Assembly: GCA_018806985.1 (NCBI GenBank)
Contig: JADANN010000031.1
Coordinates: 124,001 to 188,000 of the forward strand
DNA from: Angiostrongylus vasorum
Taxonomy: Eukaryota > Nematoda > Chromadorea > Rhabditida > Metastrongylidae
Length of the DNA: 64,000 nt
Direction: 5' to 3'
Shown here: positions 11,741-23,113 of the stretch, piece by piece
How the letters are laid out: every line of letters begins with the position of its first letter
How positions within the stretch are numbered: position 1 is the stretch's first letter
Position numbers and translations under genes: made by a program
Notes under the pieces: generated by a model
The model's database searches: none
What the model saw: only the letters and a program-made list of their open reading frames with translations
Told to the model about the DNA's origin: nothing

Positions 11741-12865
11741 ACTTCCTCCCATTAATTGGTCACTCATAAATGCTGTTCTCATAGTGGAATAGGATACTTT
11801 TGTTTTGAAGATTTTATGCTTGCTAGATTCCTGCTTGTGGTTGTTTCTTATAAATGCACGGTCGGGTTGTATTATTATTTTCTGGGACATGCTTACCTAC
11901 TGCTGGTTTTTATTCACTTTGGGTTCAGGTGAACTCATTTTGAGAGGTCAAAAAATTTTTTAGAGATTGTTTCTCTCTGCTGAAGGAACGAAGGTTTTTG
12001 TTTAGTATCATTTTCGTCTTGGAGATTTGAAACGCAATGACTCCATGCATCGGTAACGTAGCTCACCGTTTAGGCCCATTACGCATTCAACCACCTCTAA
12101 GAGGTTTAATGGGGCGGATGCATAGCTCTTCCTTAAGGGATTGGTCAACGCTGAACACTTTATTCTGTATTTTGTTTGAAATATGGGATACGTTAGTGGT
12201 AACATAACAGAGTTGTTGAACGTAATACCATCGATCTATCACATACATGGAACCACTCAATTTTCAGCAATTGTAGGAGAAGGGGAAGGAAATAGCATGT
12301 GGTGGAGCGGGATGCTTTTCGTTTCTCGTATCACTTCTATACAACGATATGCTGAGTGTAGAGCAGTAAGAAGAGACAGTAAGGCTATAGATGTGATATT
12401 TTATCGACCAGTTGTTTCCAATTGTAAGACCTTGTTCAAAACACGAAATATACTTTAACAAATTATGTACCAGAATGAATTCACAAAGCCTTTCGTCCTC
12501 ATATGGAGGTTATTTGCGTTCAGAGGTAAAAATAGAAAACATTGCATCCTGTTTTCGGTGTTTAGGTGAAAACCTGTATAGTTACAAGTTATTTAACAAG
12601 AGATTATTTTCAATAAGTGTTTTTAGTGGCGGTAAGTCAATCAACAATTAGGAAAAAAGAGGTGAAGACAGACACACGTGCAGAGGGATATTCATTTAAT
12701 CAGACAGAGGATCTACACACAGGTGAAATCCATTGTTGCCTACCTCCATAAATAATTTGCTTTTGATCAATTTCATGTTAATGGAGTGTAGTGATGATAG
12801 ATATGATGTTGATGATGAGAAAAATTGATAATGCTTGAGGCAAGCAGTATGAATGAACAGGATGG
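11741..12865. other. Convergent intergenic region between CHID1 and ncs-1
   Basis: It holds both 3' untranslated regions by inference. No clear AATAAA was placed. A degraded S1 repeat lies at 11995-12175. Small open frames at 12183-12651 show no recognisable product. Confidence 0.6.
11995..12175 (+). repeat. Degraded S1 SINE-like fragment
   Basis: It matches the S1 body and 3' end: CATCGGTAACGTAGCTCACC, CATTCAACCACCTCTAAGAG and GGATTGGTCAACGCTGAACA correspond to the better preserved blocks at 28985-29235. Confidence 0.5.
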
Positions 12866-12967
12866 TCATGATGATAGTCCTTCATACAACGATAACGCAT
12901 GCACAATCGATGGGTCTGCTTTTGCTCCTTCTTTGAATTCCTCTAGTGTTAATTGTGCATCATTATT
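12866..12967 (-). CDS. ncs-1: ncs-1 exon 6 (terminal), EF4 and C terminus
   Basis: It starts after TCTTTCAG and encodes [20 protein letters not shown], then [13 protein letters not shown] and TGA (complement of 12866-12868). It supplies most of the EF4 loop and the C-terminal helix. Confidence 0.97.
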   Translation of the reverse strand, partial: NNDAQLTLEEFKEGAKADPSIVHALSLYEGLSS

Positions 12968-15900
12968 CTGAAAGATTGTTTTAATTATGTAAAGGAAGAG
13001 TTAGATCTTGAATAGGCAACATGATCGCATTGGTGCTAAGAAGTGTTTTGCGATGGAAAAGTTGTCGTTGGTTTGAGCTCGCGTCCGGTGTAAACCAAGT
13101 CCGTTTCCGAAAATTTGTAACACACTAGACTTAGACCGTAGGAAACGTTAACGTGATACGTCGGTAGGCCCACGTAAGACATTTTCTAGGGCGCATGCAC
13201 ATTCAGAAACCTCTACAACTCTATGGATGCAGGGAGTCAAATGCATAGCGACTCTCTTATGAGGCAAGCAGATTGACGAGGCTGCTGCAAACCACACTTA
13301 ACAAACGGACTGATAACTCGAAAAATGAGTAAAGGCGATCTGATGACATCTTGCTGCATTTTTTACCAATGTTATCAAATATCTATCGCAGTTTTAAGGT
13401 ACCCATATCTTTCAGGAAAAAAAAACGGACGATTTTGAAGTTCTAGTCGTAGAGAAAACCTCATTATTTGAAAATACCTTGTCCATCATACGAAATATCC
13501 GATCCACTCTTTTTTCTGGTGTACTTTCCTCATCTGGAATTTTCACACTTGAGCCAACCATCTTATAGATGGAATCGACAATGGAGAGCATCTCATCACG
13601 CGTAATGAAACCATCATGATCGAGATCGTAGAGCTTAAACGCCCCTGAAAAGGTCTCCGTTTTAGTCGGATTGATGCTCTTTCGTAGTACAAAATGTGGT
13701 TTTTTGTCCTCGTAATGGACTTAAACATTCCATTTTATGTGAAATCGGTCGTCTTTGGCGTCAGATATAATGGCCGAAAAAATTAACTTGTTTGAAAAAT
13801 CAGACATTTCATGAAGAAAGTGAACGTGGTGCATACAATGCAATTTCTCATCAAGATTCCCTCGGGATGTAATCGACAAAGCTCGGATAAATTCGTGAAA
13901 TTCGATTGCTCCGTCCTAAATATGGAATTATGAGTGAAAAATTTGCCATAGCGACTATCATCTTTCCATCAAAAAGTTCACCTTGTTTTCGTCAAACACT
14001 TTAAAAACAAACGACGCGAAATCAGACGGATCGCCTTGCGGAAAAAACTGCTTGTAGATCTTTTTGGAAACCCTGCAATAACGGCCATTATTCGGAATCC
14101 AAACAAAGTATCTAGCGCTTGGAAACCAAAACCTGAAAAAAAGTGTCTATAGACTACTGATTCAGCACTTCACATTAAATTTTCTTTTTTTTTCTTTCTG
14201 CAAATGGTTCTTAGGAGCACTCCGTTCAGTTGCGTTGTGTAAAATTTCAGAAAACTTCCCTACTAATGACAATACGATGAAGGACTGTAAAGAAGAGTAA
14301 GAAGAAGAGTAATAGCTAAAATGCAATTCCAGTGATAATCTACTGGGAATATTTCTAGCTGTTTAGGAATAATATACGAGTTGCGGTACGTTTCATTCGT
14401 GAGCGGAGAAAAGGTATTGTCCACGTTCCTTAAACATCTTGCTGATTTTCGTGCTTTGTTGTCTGCGAACTCAGCACTATGAAGATCGTCTCTTCTGCCA
14501 ACGAAAATGAGCTGTGAAGCCGAAAGAAAGTGTAATCAGGAACAAGTATGCGAGATTTGGTGCAGTTACTGGGCTGTCACCGAGGAGCATCTATACACAG
14601 TTGCTACTATTGTCGGTCGATGGGTTACCTTGCAGTTGATGGATATGAACTGAGCTGATGGGATGTCAGGATGGTATTTGTAGCGGTTATCTGTGCAGAT
14701 AAAAGAGTTGCCAACGTAGCTGCTAACGAGCGAGGGTCGGCTGGTTTGCCACGCTAACACCCACATCGCCTTCTAGATTTCTTGCTGTGAACAGGGAGTC
14801 TCACGAAGGCGGAACCAACAGGTCCGAAGAATCTGAGTGTTCCGTTGCCAGTAGTCCGTTGTTGTCGGCAATTATTTCGCCTACTGCATCGACCTCAAGT
14901 GGAGAATAGAAGCTCGGTTCAGTAATAGGAAAAACATTCATCCCATGAACGTTAGACTTGAATGAACAATCCTCCCAACGGTTTACCGCCTCATCGTAGC
15001 TGGGAGGTGTTCCTGGTTATCGGGATACTATGTACAGCGGGTGGTTCACCTTCCTAGCAGGACCTTTCCAGCTGAAAGATAGTCCGGCGTTTCCAGCCGG
15101 AAGTTCAGCTAAGATCGAACTAATACCAGTACCAGGAATCACCACCGTCCTGGTGTCAAACTACTCACATGATGGCGAATTCTCCTCTGATACGCAAGGC
15201 CAGCGACTGCTTGGGGTGCATGATCTCCGGATGGCTTCGGCTAATCTGACCTCGAGAAACCACAAACGGTGAACCAGTAAATCTCCGGAGAATCGAATTT
15301 ATGCTGTGGTTCATGCAGCCAGCGAAAAACGGGCCATTAAGTGTCCAAGTAAGTAAATGGTTGACAAACACGGTAATAGGTTTATATATTTAAAAAATTG
15401 CTGAATGAAGGCTGAAATTAAAAGAAGCGTGCAGAACTGCAATAATTCCTTTTTAATCCGATGATTTTTTACTACGTTTTTGGCACTAAAAAAGAGTTCA
15501 CCTATATTTCCTATCAATGGACCTCCACCAAAGGAGGCGTTGTTCGTTAAGCAATTCCTAACGTTCCTCAGATTTCTTACATTCTGGATAAGTAATCCAA
15601 GACAAAACGAATATAAGAACTTACAGCTTCAGTAAGCATGCCATTTGGACAGTCTCGTACAAAGCCTTTATACCACTGTTTGATCTCCTTTTCAGTAACT
15701 AAAACTACGCCAATTATGATTGCAATGTTCTCCAATTTAAGCTTTGAAAAAGTCCGTTCCCCTCTTCATTGAATTCCTTTTTCAAACATGCGTATGGGGA
15801 ATAGAATTAATTTTTTTCTCGAAAAACACAGCCATTTCTTCCCAGTGTTCCATTCGTGCCACAAAAGCATGAATTGAAACGTTAAAACACTCGTTACGAA

Positions 15901-18900
15901 ATGCATCGATTTCAATACATGAGCGCACGAAATTAGCTGCGTGTTTTAAGTCGAAGCAAATACGTTTCAGTTTGTGATAAACCATAGTAATTGGTTTTAT
16001 GTACTGCCAACTCTTTTTAATTGCAGGGTTTAATGCGAAATATAACTTCAATGATGCTGAGATATTTGCAAAACTCCGGACGGCAGGTGTCTGCGGTTCC
16101 CCACCTTGGGCTCCCCAAATCAATCCCGCTGACGGGTGATTGCTGATGGCAGAGATCGATAGAACTAGTTGAGAGACAGGCGAAACGAAGGACCCGCATG
16201 GTATGGTGCTGAACGCGTTACTCCCCGGAAAGGACAATAGCGCGTTCGTTCCCCACTGCTGACACCTGCGGTACGGAGTTTTGCAGATATATCAGCGTCG
16301 TTGAAGTTATAGTAATTGGCTTGAAAACCATTAGAATCTAAAGATTTTTGTCGGCAACACGTATTTATAGAATATTCAGCATGTTGAAGAATCAAGAAAC
16401 CAAAACAAGTGATAAGAAGCTTAGTGATGATACCTTATGAATAATTCATTTTTGCTGATATAACTGCACATAGCCAATCGAGTTCTAGTTTACCATGAGC
16501 TTATGAACTGGTGAAGATGTGCTCAATTGAAAGTGTTTCATCTGTGTCTACTCAAGCCTTTAATGGGGTGGGTAGCGGTGTGGTAGTGGTACCGATCACC
16601 ATGAAGCCTGTGCTGATTAGCGTTTCCCCACTGGCTTCGCCAGCCCTCTTTTCTCTACGCGGTCAGAAAATTAGTACCGGAGTTCGAAGATCCCCGTATG
16701 TAATGGATGCAAGGGAACCAATCCAATTCGAAAAGTGTTGGCATCCATACAGTAGATGTCGTGTAAATTGAATTAGAAAAATATTTAACCCTTTGGTGAT
16801 TTGTTTGATCTCTTATTCATCTCTATTGCTAGAAATGTCGGTTTGCCTCCAAGAATTCCATCGTTTTATTCGGAAAGCTTTTTTTCGCTTGTGCCATCAA
16901 TGCTGTATTGTTTCAAAACACAGATTTTTAACTAATTTCTGTTGTTTTTTGTATTTCATTGGCATAGAAATAGAAAAAGTCCGAATTTAAAGAAATTTCC
17001 TTCCCAAACACCAATTAAACATGCAGTAGTTTAGACACCTTCAAGGTTGCATTTGTGAAGAAAACCGTTGACAAACATACAGTATACTGGGCGATTTTAG
17101 CATTTTTTTGATAGAGATCAGAGTTTGGACGGTGCACCACCAAATGCTACCGAGTATGAACACTTGAAAATGTGAATTAAGGTGGACCAATGAATAACGA
17201 ACGGTTAGAACGCTTAAAAAGTAACTGAGTATGCTTTGGTAAAACAACACTTTCTGAACACCTCAAACGACATCATGATCGCGAAGTTGGTTCGATCTCG
17301 CCCTTGGCTCAACAAGCCTTTCATCCCTCAGGTGTCGGGAAATTGTAACCAGACTTGTCGGAAAGAAATCACTATTTGCAATCCAAGTGATCGCTCCAGT
17401 CCAGCTATCTCAGCACTGCAGGTTGAATTGACTCGACCAGCATTCTATGATACTCAAGATGAAATGAACATCTTCAAGCAGCAGCCGAAGGCGCACGTGA
17501 AGAATTGGAAGACCTTCTTGAATTACGGATGCAAGGAAACGATTCGAATGTGAGAAAAGCTGGGATCCGCACAGTAGACGTGAGGACGGGTGTATAAATA
17601 AAAAAGAAAGAACAAATAATTTAATTCCCATAGCAACGTATCACAGGGATTTCATCTTCATTCAGCAAGTCTGATAGCGGAAGGACTGTTATATTTGTCA
17701 TGATTCCAATAGTAATTTCTTTAGGCTGATTCGTTTTCGAGCTACTTTCAACGACTTGTTTTCCGACACTTTTATAGTGCTTCATTTATAAATCTTCGAC
17801 ACCTGGCATTTACTGACGGTCGTGCTATGTGTGTTGTAACAGGGTCTAACTGGAATTTTCTTCTCATCTAGGGCAACTAGTTGGTGGCGGCGGAGATGGG
17901 ATTTGACCTTTATGATTGAAGATATGAATCCTTTTCCTCCAAATTTTGAAGGCTATTAAAAGCTTTTTTAGAACTAGCTGAGAGACAGGCGAAACGAAGG
18001 ACTCGCATGGTGTTGTGGTGAGCGCGCTACTCCCCGGAAAGGACAATAGCGCGTTCGTTCCCCCACCATAGACACCTGCGGTCCGGAGTTTTGCAAATAT
18101 CTCAGCAACATTAAAGCTATTAAAAGCATTTCTCGGTAATTGGTTGGTCTGTCCTTGCTTTTTTTCACGACATGTCCTTTTCTCGTTGACCAATGGGAGG
18201 AATGCTCTTTCAGTTTGTAGATGAATCGAATTTTCTTAAGAAGCCATGATGGTTGCATTTATTGGAGAAAAAAAGGCACTACGCAGCGGTCGCATTCTCG
18301 AGAATTCCTGATTGTAATGGTGATTATTTATCTCCCTATGAGTATTGCTTTTAGACGATTCTAAAATCCGGTGTCGATGTTCTCTTTTTGAGAAAAAAAG
18401 CATCCATGGCAGGAAAGTGCTGTGGATAAGAGCATTGCACGAGAGTTAGCCTTTGTATTTCAACTTTGTGTGTTACGACAGAGGACGGCTGCATCAGGTG
18501 ATAGAACTTCGTCCGAGTCGGTTCACTGTTAATAGATTGCTGCTGGACAAAGCGTAGGTCACCAGCAGTTTATGAGTGTTCACAGATAATGAAGCTTCAG
18601 TCGTAAATTGGCGCACACCAATCTTCTTGCTCTCGTCTTCTATGGGCGATCAGGTAGAAATTGATATGATCTGCCCATTCTAGGAGAGCATAGAGATCGG
18701 CCACGAAAAAGAGCACTAGGGTGTCTTAGGCGTAGAGGAAAAAAAACACCTTCCCAAAACTGACATATAAAATAGGCTGAGTTCAAGGGTTGCTTGGTGT
18801 CTGTCAGTAGTTTGTTATTAAAGTGTATGAGGTTCAAGTTAAGCAGGTTTAAAAATAAGCTAGTTTTTTTACTTTGTAGAATGTGGTGTATTCTAATTTT

Positions 18901-21900
18901 AAATGAACGAGTTATTGTAGTCCAAAGTCGGAAGTAAACAATGTTAACGAAGTGTTCATGGAAGTTCAAAATACGAGTCTTACTTAAATCATAGAAATAG
19001 AATTACTTTTCAATTTAAATTTGGTGCACATCTTATTACCAATTCTATGCTGACATCAACCTCAACAGATAGTGTGGTTTTTATCATTAAAGTGTCAAAA
19101 GGATAAAGTATTCGGCACTGATCAATCCTTGACGGATGCGCCATCTACTCAACTCCACTCATCATCGTGGAGTTGACTGAATGCATATTTCACCTATACA
19201 ATGACTTGTGAAGGCTTACCGATGTATGAAGTTAGTGTTTTTCATTCTCACGGGGAAGTCTGGTACAAATTTAACAAGCTCGGATAGATAGCGGGTTTCG
19301 TTAGTGTATATGGGCTTACCGTATATGTGGAGTGGATATGGAAACACTATGGGATATGATAACAATAATCCTTAACAATGTAAAAAAAATACGAATTGTT
19401 TTTTTTTTTTGCACAATTGAGGTGATCGAAGAGTGTGGAAATTATAGATGATGCAGGTAATTTTAAGAATAACGGAGTTTACCCGAAAAGCTCGTAAGTA
19501 TCACTTTCGCGTCTGTCAGTTACTGTGCAAGCACTGTAAGTCATTTTATTTCCTTCTTAACTCTATGTTCTTTTTTCAATATTCTTCTTTCCTTCAAGCA
19601 TTTAACACATTGGACCTTAAAATACTTTTACAGATTACTAAAAATTCGAGTTGGAAACGTCATTGGCTTATAGAAAAGTGTTTGCTTTATCTATGGAAGA
19701 GCCGGTACTGTTCTTCAAAATTGTTATTTTATTATTGAGGTTTCTTAAGAGTAATGTCTCCAAAGTAACGCATTTGAGGAAATAATTGTGTTCTAAGGGC
19801 GAAACATCGCTTGTCCAATTGCTTTCATTTTCGATAGATGAGTATTGGTGAAAAAGTGGACAAAATAGGCTTGGCGTGCGCCAGAAAATGGGAATTTTAT
19901 AATGCTAAAAAGAGGGCTTTTTTCTTGTAGGCGCAGATTTTTGGACTCCAATCTTTTCTTGAAATTAACAAAATGTGCTTTGAGCCAGATCTTGATGGCT
20001 AACAAGTGAAAGCAGCAGTTGTTTTTTGTACCGTTTGAGTAGAAACCAGTTCACGTCAAACCCCAACTGTTAGTTGGATTTGTCTTTAAGAGCTGTGATA
20101 GCTTTCTATATCGTCAAGATACCAGTTCCTTGAGGAAGAGAGATACTATGCTTGCAAAATATTACGAAGCTGTCACAAGACGAAAAAATATTAATGAGAA
20201 GCAAAAAATCTAGAATCCGGTGTAACTACCAAGAAGAAAATTAGCGGAAATGAGGCGCTAGCTTTAAAAGCAATGCTAAGAATCTTGGAATAACTTGCTC
20301 ATAAGTTCAATCGATCGCCAAGAAAAAAAGTCTAAAAGTTATAGCTATAGTTTGACCAAAATTATGCGATGCTACTATGTCGAACAGAGTGAGGAGTTGT
20401 AAACATTTGTCGAAAAGCTTCAAATTGTGCCTCGCGGAAAGCGTTCGAAAAGATTCTTATACCTGAAGACGTTAACAATTCCCAGTGATATTGTCTATGG
20501 TTAGTGTGGTCCTGGAGAAATTCGAAGAAGAAAACTTGTCACAAAGTCATTATTTGTCAAGGTAGTAAGAAAAGTTACCTGGTTTTCAGTAATCAAAGTT
20601 AGTAAGGGCATAAAAAACAACGCCTAATTCTATCAAGTCGCCAGTGTCAGGAAAGTAACCCTAACACTGAAACAGAACAACTCAAATGTGTCCTCATAAA
20701 AAGTGATTGCCTGACAATGGAGCAAAAACACGATCGCCATTTTAGAATCGAATGTTGCAAGATGCCTTAAAGGATGAATAGCCTGTAAAGACCGGAAGAA
20801 AATCCTGGATTTTTTTCTTAGGAAATTTGGAGTAAAAACTAAGAAGACAGAGATTTGCTGATTTTGACCATCTGCGCCAATTCTTATTGCGACTCGCAGA
20901 ATCCGTGAATCTCATTTAGTGTTTTACGAAAACAGTTGCTTTCTGCCACGCTGTATATTCCAGTCTAGTAAGCATGTATGATTGCTCGCTTTTGCTCAAA
21001 AAAATTCAAGCACTTGTTTGGAATTATTAAAAAGGAGGTAGGAGGAAGACAAAATATTATATAGATAAAAACAAGGATGTTATAGAAACAACATAATGTG
21101 AAAAGACAACATTGTGCCAGAAGTTTCCCACTTAAGGCTAATTTTAACTATCGTGGGCTCGATGTTTTGAACTAGTGGAAATTATTCATCCTCATGGCTA
21201 CCATGCGGCGAATTGTTTTCTCCGTTTATTCTTTCAGTTTAAAGTAATAAAGATATCAACAAACTGTCATCACTAAGAATATCATTTAGTTTCTGGCGAC
21301 AACTGTTTTTTTGATGATTGACGGTAACTTTTCGATAACTAGAGGAGCATTTGAGAAATTGGCAATAGTTGAGAAATTCATGGAAATACTTGGCCCCATA
21401 ACTCTAGTAGTGTATATAATTATTCGAAATACTTTAAAATTCAATTTCACAATAGCAATTGGGAAGCGATTAAAACTTTCGGCACAAGCGCAATATTCTC
21501 CCACATTGAAAGAACTGCGTCATCTCCTGACGGACATGATCAAATCTGCTCAACCATCCAGGTGTTCAAAATAGGAACTTCGATGAAAAAAGAACATAAT
21601 ATCAAAAACACACTCTGGCACTATGTGTAGACTTACAAGTTTACACAACTAATTAGTTAGCGAAGATCTCTAAATGCGAGCGGTCTTTCTTTCACCTCAC
21701 AAAGTTCACTATGAGCTGAAACATGTGGATTTAAAACTATGTGTGGAAAAACATTTCGAGTAAGGTAGGAATTGAAACCAATACGCATATCCCTAAAAGT
21801 GTTGAGAACGATGGCAGAAGTAGTAGTGATGATGGAACAGGAAGAAAGAGAACAATGACAACGATGAATATGTGAAAAGGTCTAATTGGGTTCCCGTCAG

Positions 21901-22505
21901 CTCTCACGTTCGTTGTTGAATTACTCGAGTCCTCTTAGCCGGCTTCTTCGCTAAAGTGTTCACCAGCATTCATGAGGTCGTTGAGGGTTCTTCGTTTCAT
22001 GAATGCATTACACTTTTGCATGTTAAATCTGCTAGCAACTAGATAATCTCTTTCAACGCTCAATACCCATTAAAAGCCACGGCTGATCGTCGTATTTCAA
22101 AATGAGGTTACAATAAGAGCGTTCGAATGGATCAGATGGCTTTTCCTCTTTCACCAAGCAAGGATTTTGCATGTTTTTCACTTGTATACTGACTTTCAGC
22201 CTACTCTATTCGGTTCAATGAACACTATCATAACAAATTTGAAAAGAAATCCGATACTCCACGTCTATGTTGACCGTAGACGGCTACATAGTGCATGAAA
22301 TTCAAGGAAAAATACTAAGAAATATCTGATACCACAGTAAATTTTGCAAATGATCGATTTCATCACAAGGAACCAAAGGTATCGTTGTGTTTTTTGTTTC
22401 AATTTATACATTTTTATGGACGAACAATTACGGTAACTTACAGTATGTCTGTTGTGCTAGCGATTTTAGTTGTTCTTGTTTTAGTTTGCTGCCTGTTTTA
22501 CCCAT
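12866..22505 (-). CDS. ncs-1: Neuronal calcium sensor 1 (frequenin), six coding exons
   Basis: Myristoylated EF-hand calcium sensor of neurons. Coding exons on the minus strand are 22505-22442, 15698-15625, 14072-13982, 13915-13837, 13647-13478 and 12967-12866 (TGA). All junctions are GT-AG and in phase. The start MGKTGS fits an N-myristoylation signal. EF1 carries the inactivating CPNG of this family; EF2 [14 protein letters not shown]3 [12 protein letters not shown] and EF4 [12 protein letters not shown] follow; the end [11 protein letters not shown] is as in the C. elegans protein. Intended length is about 192 residues, against 191 in C. elegans. Intron 1 is 6.7 kb and repeat-laden. One anomaly: exon 3 has five A's where the frame needs four, which shifts the frame after GFQK. 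This may be an assembly error or a real lesion. Confidence 0.95.
13090..13260 (+). repeat. Degraded S1 SINE-like fragment
   Basis: Weak similarity to the S1 body (CGTCGGTAGGCCCACG, GCATGCACATTCAGAAACCTC, CAAATGCATAGCG) inside ncs-1 intron 5. Old and poorly preserved. Confidence 0.35.
13478..13647 (-). CDS. ncs-1: ncs-1 exon 5, EF3
   Basis: The exon completes the Trp codon from exon 4, then encodes [33 protein letters not shown] and [13 protein letters not shown]. The EF3 loop has all calcium ligands. It ends in phase 0 at GTATTT. Confidence 0.97.
13837..13915 (-). CDS. ncs-1: ncs-1 exon 4, second half of EF2
   Basis: It starts after ATATTTAG, encodes [20 protein letters not shown] and LDEKLH, and ends with the first base of a Trp codon before GTATGC. 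Confidence 0.97.
13982..14072 (-). CDS. ncs-1: ncs-1 exon 3 with apparent +1 frameshift
   Basis: It starts after ATTGCAG. The bases spell GFQK, then [20 protein letters not shown] and VFDENK, but these two parts are in different frames. The run of five T's at 14061-14065 (five A's in sense) has one base more than needed. Exon length is 91, while 90 is needed to keep phase 0 at both ends. No alternative AG acceptor restores the frame. Confidence 0.9.
14930..15358 (+). repeat. Family B repeat, opposite orientation, with RTE-like 3' tail
   Basis: It is the inverse of the 26225 and 35545 copies: GGTTTACCGCCTCATCGTAG, ACCACCGTCCTGGTGTCAAA, then an end at GGGCCATTAAGTGTCCAAGT followed by AAGTAAGT. 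That ending resembles the RTE 3' terminus near 4229 (CCATCCAAGTGAGTAAGTA in sense). It lies in ncs-1 intron 2. Confidence 0.75.
15625..15698 (-). CDS. ncs-1: ncs-1 exon 2, EF1 region
   Basis: It starts after AGTTTTAG, completes Phe, and encodes [20 protein letters not shown] then LTEA before GTAAGT. The CPNG is the usual non-binding EF1 signature of NCS proteins. Confidence 0.97.
16042..16310. mobile_element. Family A element with about 50 bp terminal inverted repeats (MITE)
   Basis: The left end ATAACTTCAATGATGCTGAG, ATATTTGCAAAACTCCGGAC is repeated inverted at the right end (ATAACTTCAACGACGCTGAT, ATATCTGCAAAACTCCGTAC in reverse complement), followed by GCAGGTGTC on both. TA flanks both ends, as expected for a TA target-site duplication. 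At 269 bp with no coding capacity, it is a typical MITE. It sits in ncs-1 intron 1. Confidence 0.85.
16565..16770 (+). repeat. Family C SINE-like copy, internally deleted
   Basis: The start resembles the family C head and body (TGGTAGTGGTACCGATCACC, then a GGTCAGAAAATTAGTACCGG block). The end resembles the family 3' part (GCATCCATACAGTAGATGTCG). The middle present in the 17232 copy is missing. Confidence 0.5.
17232..17612 (+). mobile_element. Family C SINE-like element
   Basis: A B-box-like GGTTCGATCTC near 17290 is followed by a body that aligns with 33637-34005 over its full length: GTCGGGAAATTGTAACCAGA, CGACCAGCATTCTATGATAC and GGGATCCGCACAGTAGACGTG. It ends in an A-rich tail. It lies in ncs-1 intron 1. 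Confidence 0.7.
17970..18118. mobile_element. Family A half element
   Basis: It matches the right half of the 16042-16310 element: GAGAGACAGGCGAAACGAAG, CTCCCCGGAAAGGACAATAG, CACCTGCGGTCCGGAGTTTT, then the AAATATCTCAGC terminus. The left TIR is absent. Confidence 0.75.
19105..19345 (-). repeat. S1 SINE-like element, degraded
   Basis: In reverse orientation: AAAGTATTCGGCACTGATCA, ATCCTTGACGGATGCGCCAT, GACTGAATGCATATTTCACC and GGCTTACCGATGTAT match the S1 3' end and body. It lies in ncs-1 intron 1. Confidence 0.65.
20040..22441 (-). other. Remainder of ncs-1 intron 1
   Basis: About 2.4 kb with no confident feature. The stretch 20100-21080 has a faint look of a decayed coding sequence with many stops. 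A + strand open frame at 21311-21574 has no recognisable domain. Confidence 0.4.
22442..22505 (-). CDS. ncs-1: ncs-1 exon 1 with initiator and myristoylation signal
   Basis: ATG at 22505-22503 (complement) opens [20 protein letters not shown] and Tyr, then one base before GTAAGT. C. elegans ncs-1 begins MGKGNSKLKSSQIRDLAEQT. Gly2 and Ser6 fit an N-myristoylation site. This start is 6.7 kb from exon 2. Confidence 0.93.
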
Positions 22506-23037
22506 TATGTGGCAATGGAATACATTGAATAGGAAGATGAATCTGAAACCAGCATAATACAACATTTTCTCACCGAGATAAAAAGTGTTCCAGACAAAAT
22601 TGGTCAATGCGCATGAAATACAAAGGAAAATTAAACAGAGAGTGTTCATCCACAACTACGAAAAAAAATTTGAAACAAAAGAAAGAACATAAGGTAAAAA
22701 ATATATGATTCAGCAAAAAAATCATCAGCTAATGTTTTAATAGAAATGCATTGACTGAGCGTTTCTAATGGAAAACATGTCCTTTTTTGTTCGTCATTCG
22801 TCATCAGCACTTCGGAAACATTAGAACGCTTTAGATTATCAGCAAAGAAAAAAAATTCCACTAACCGAGTTTCTCACTTGTATTATGTTGACGTAGATAG
22901 AGTTTAGATCGTTGCGATTTTGTTCATAATATTGAAGTTATATATTATTTTCTGAGAGATTTAAAGAATAATTGTAAATATCTTCAAAAAATCCACAACA
23001 CGTTGCCGAGTGTCAATCCATCTATGTTTACAAAAGC

Positions 23038-23113
<76 letters not shown>

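Noticed and set aside
20100..21080. Decayed Tc1/mariner-like transposase
   Set aside because: The stretch looked like a stop-riddled coding sequence, but no catalytic motif or TIR could be shown.
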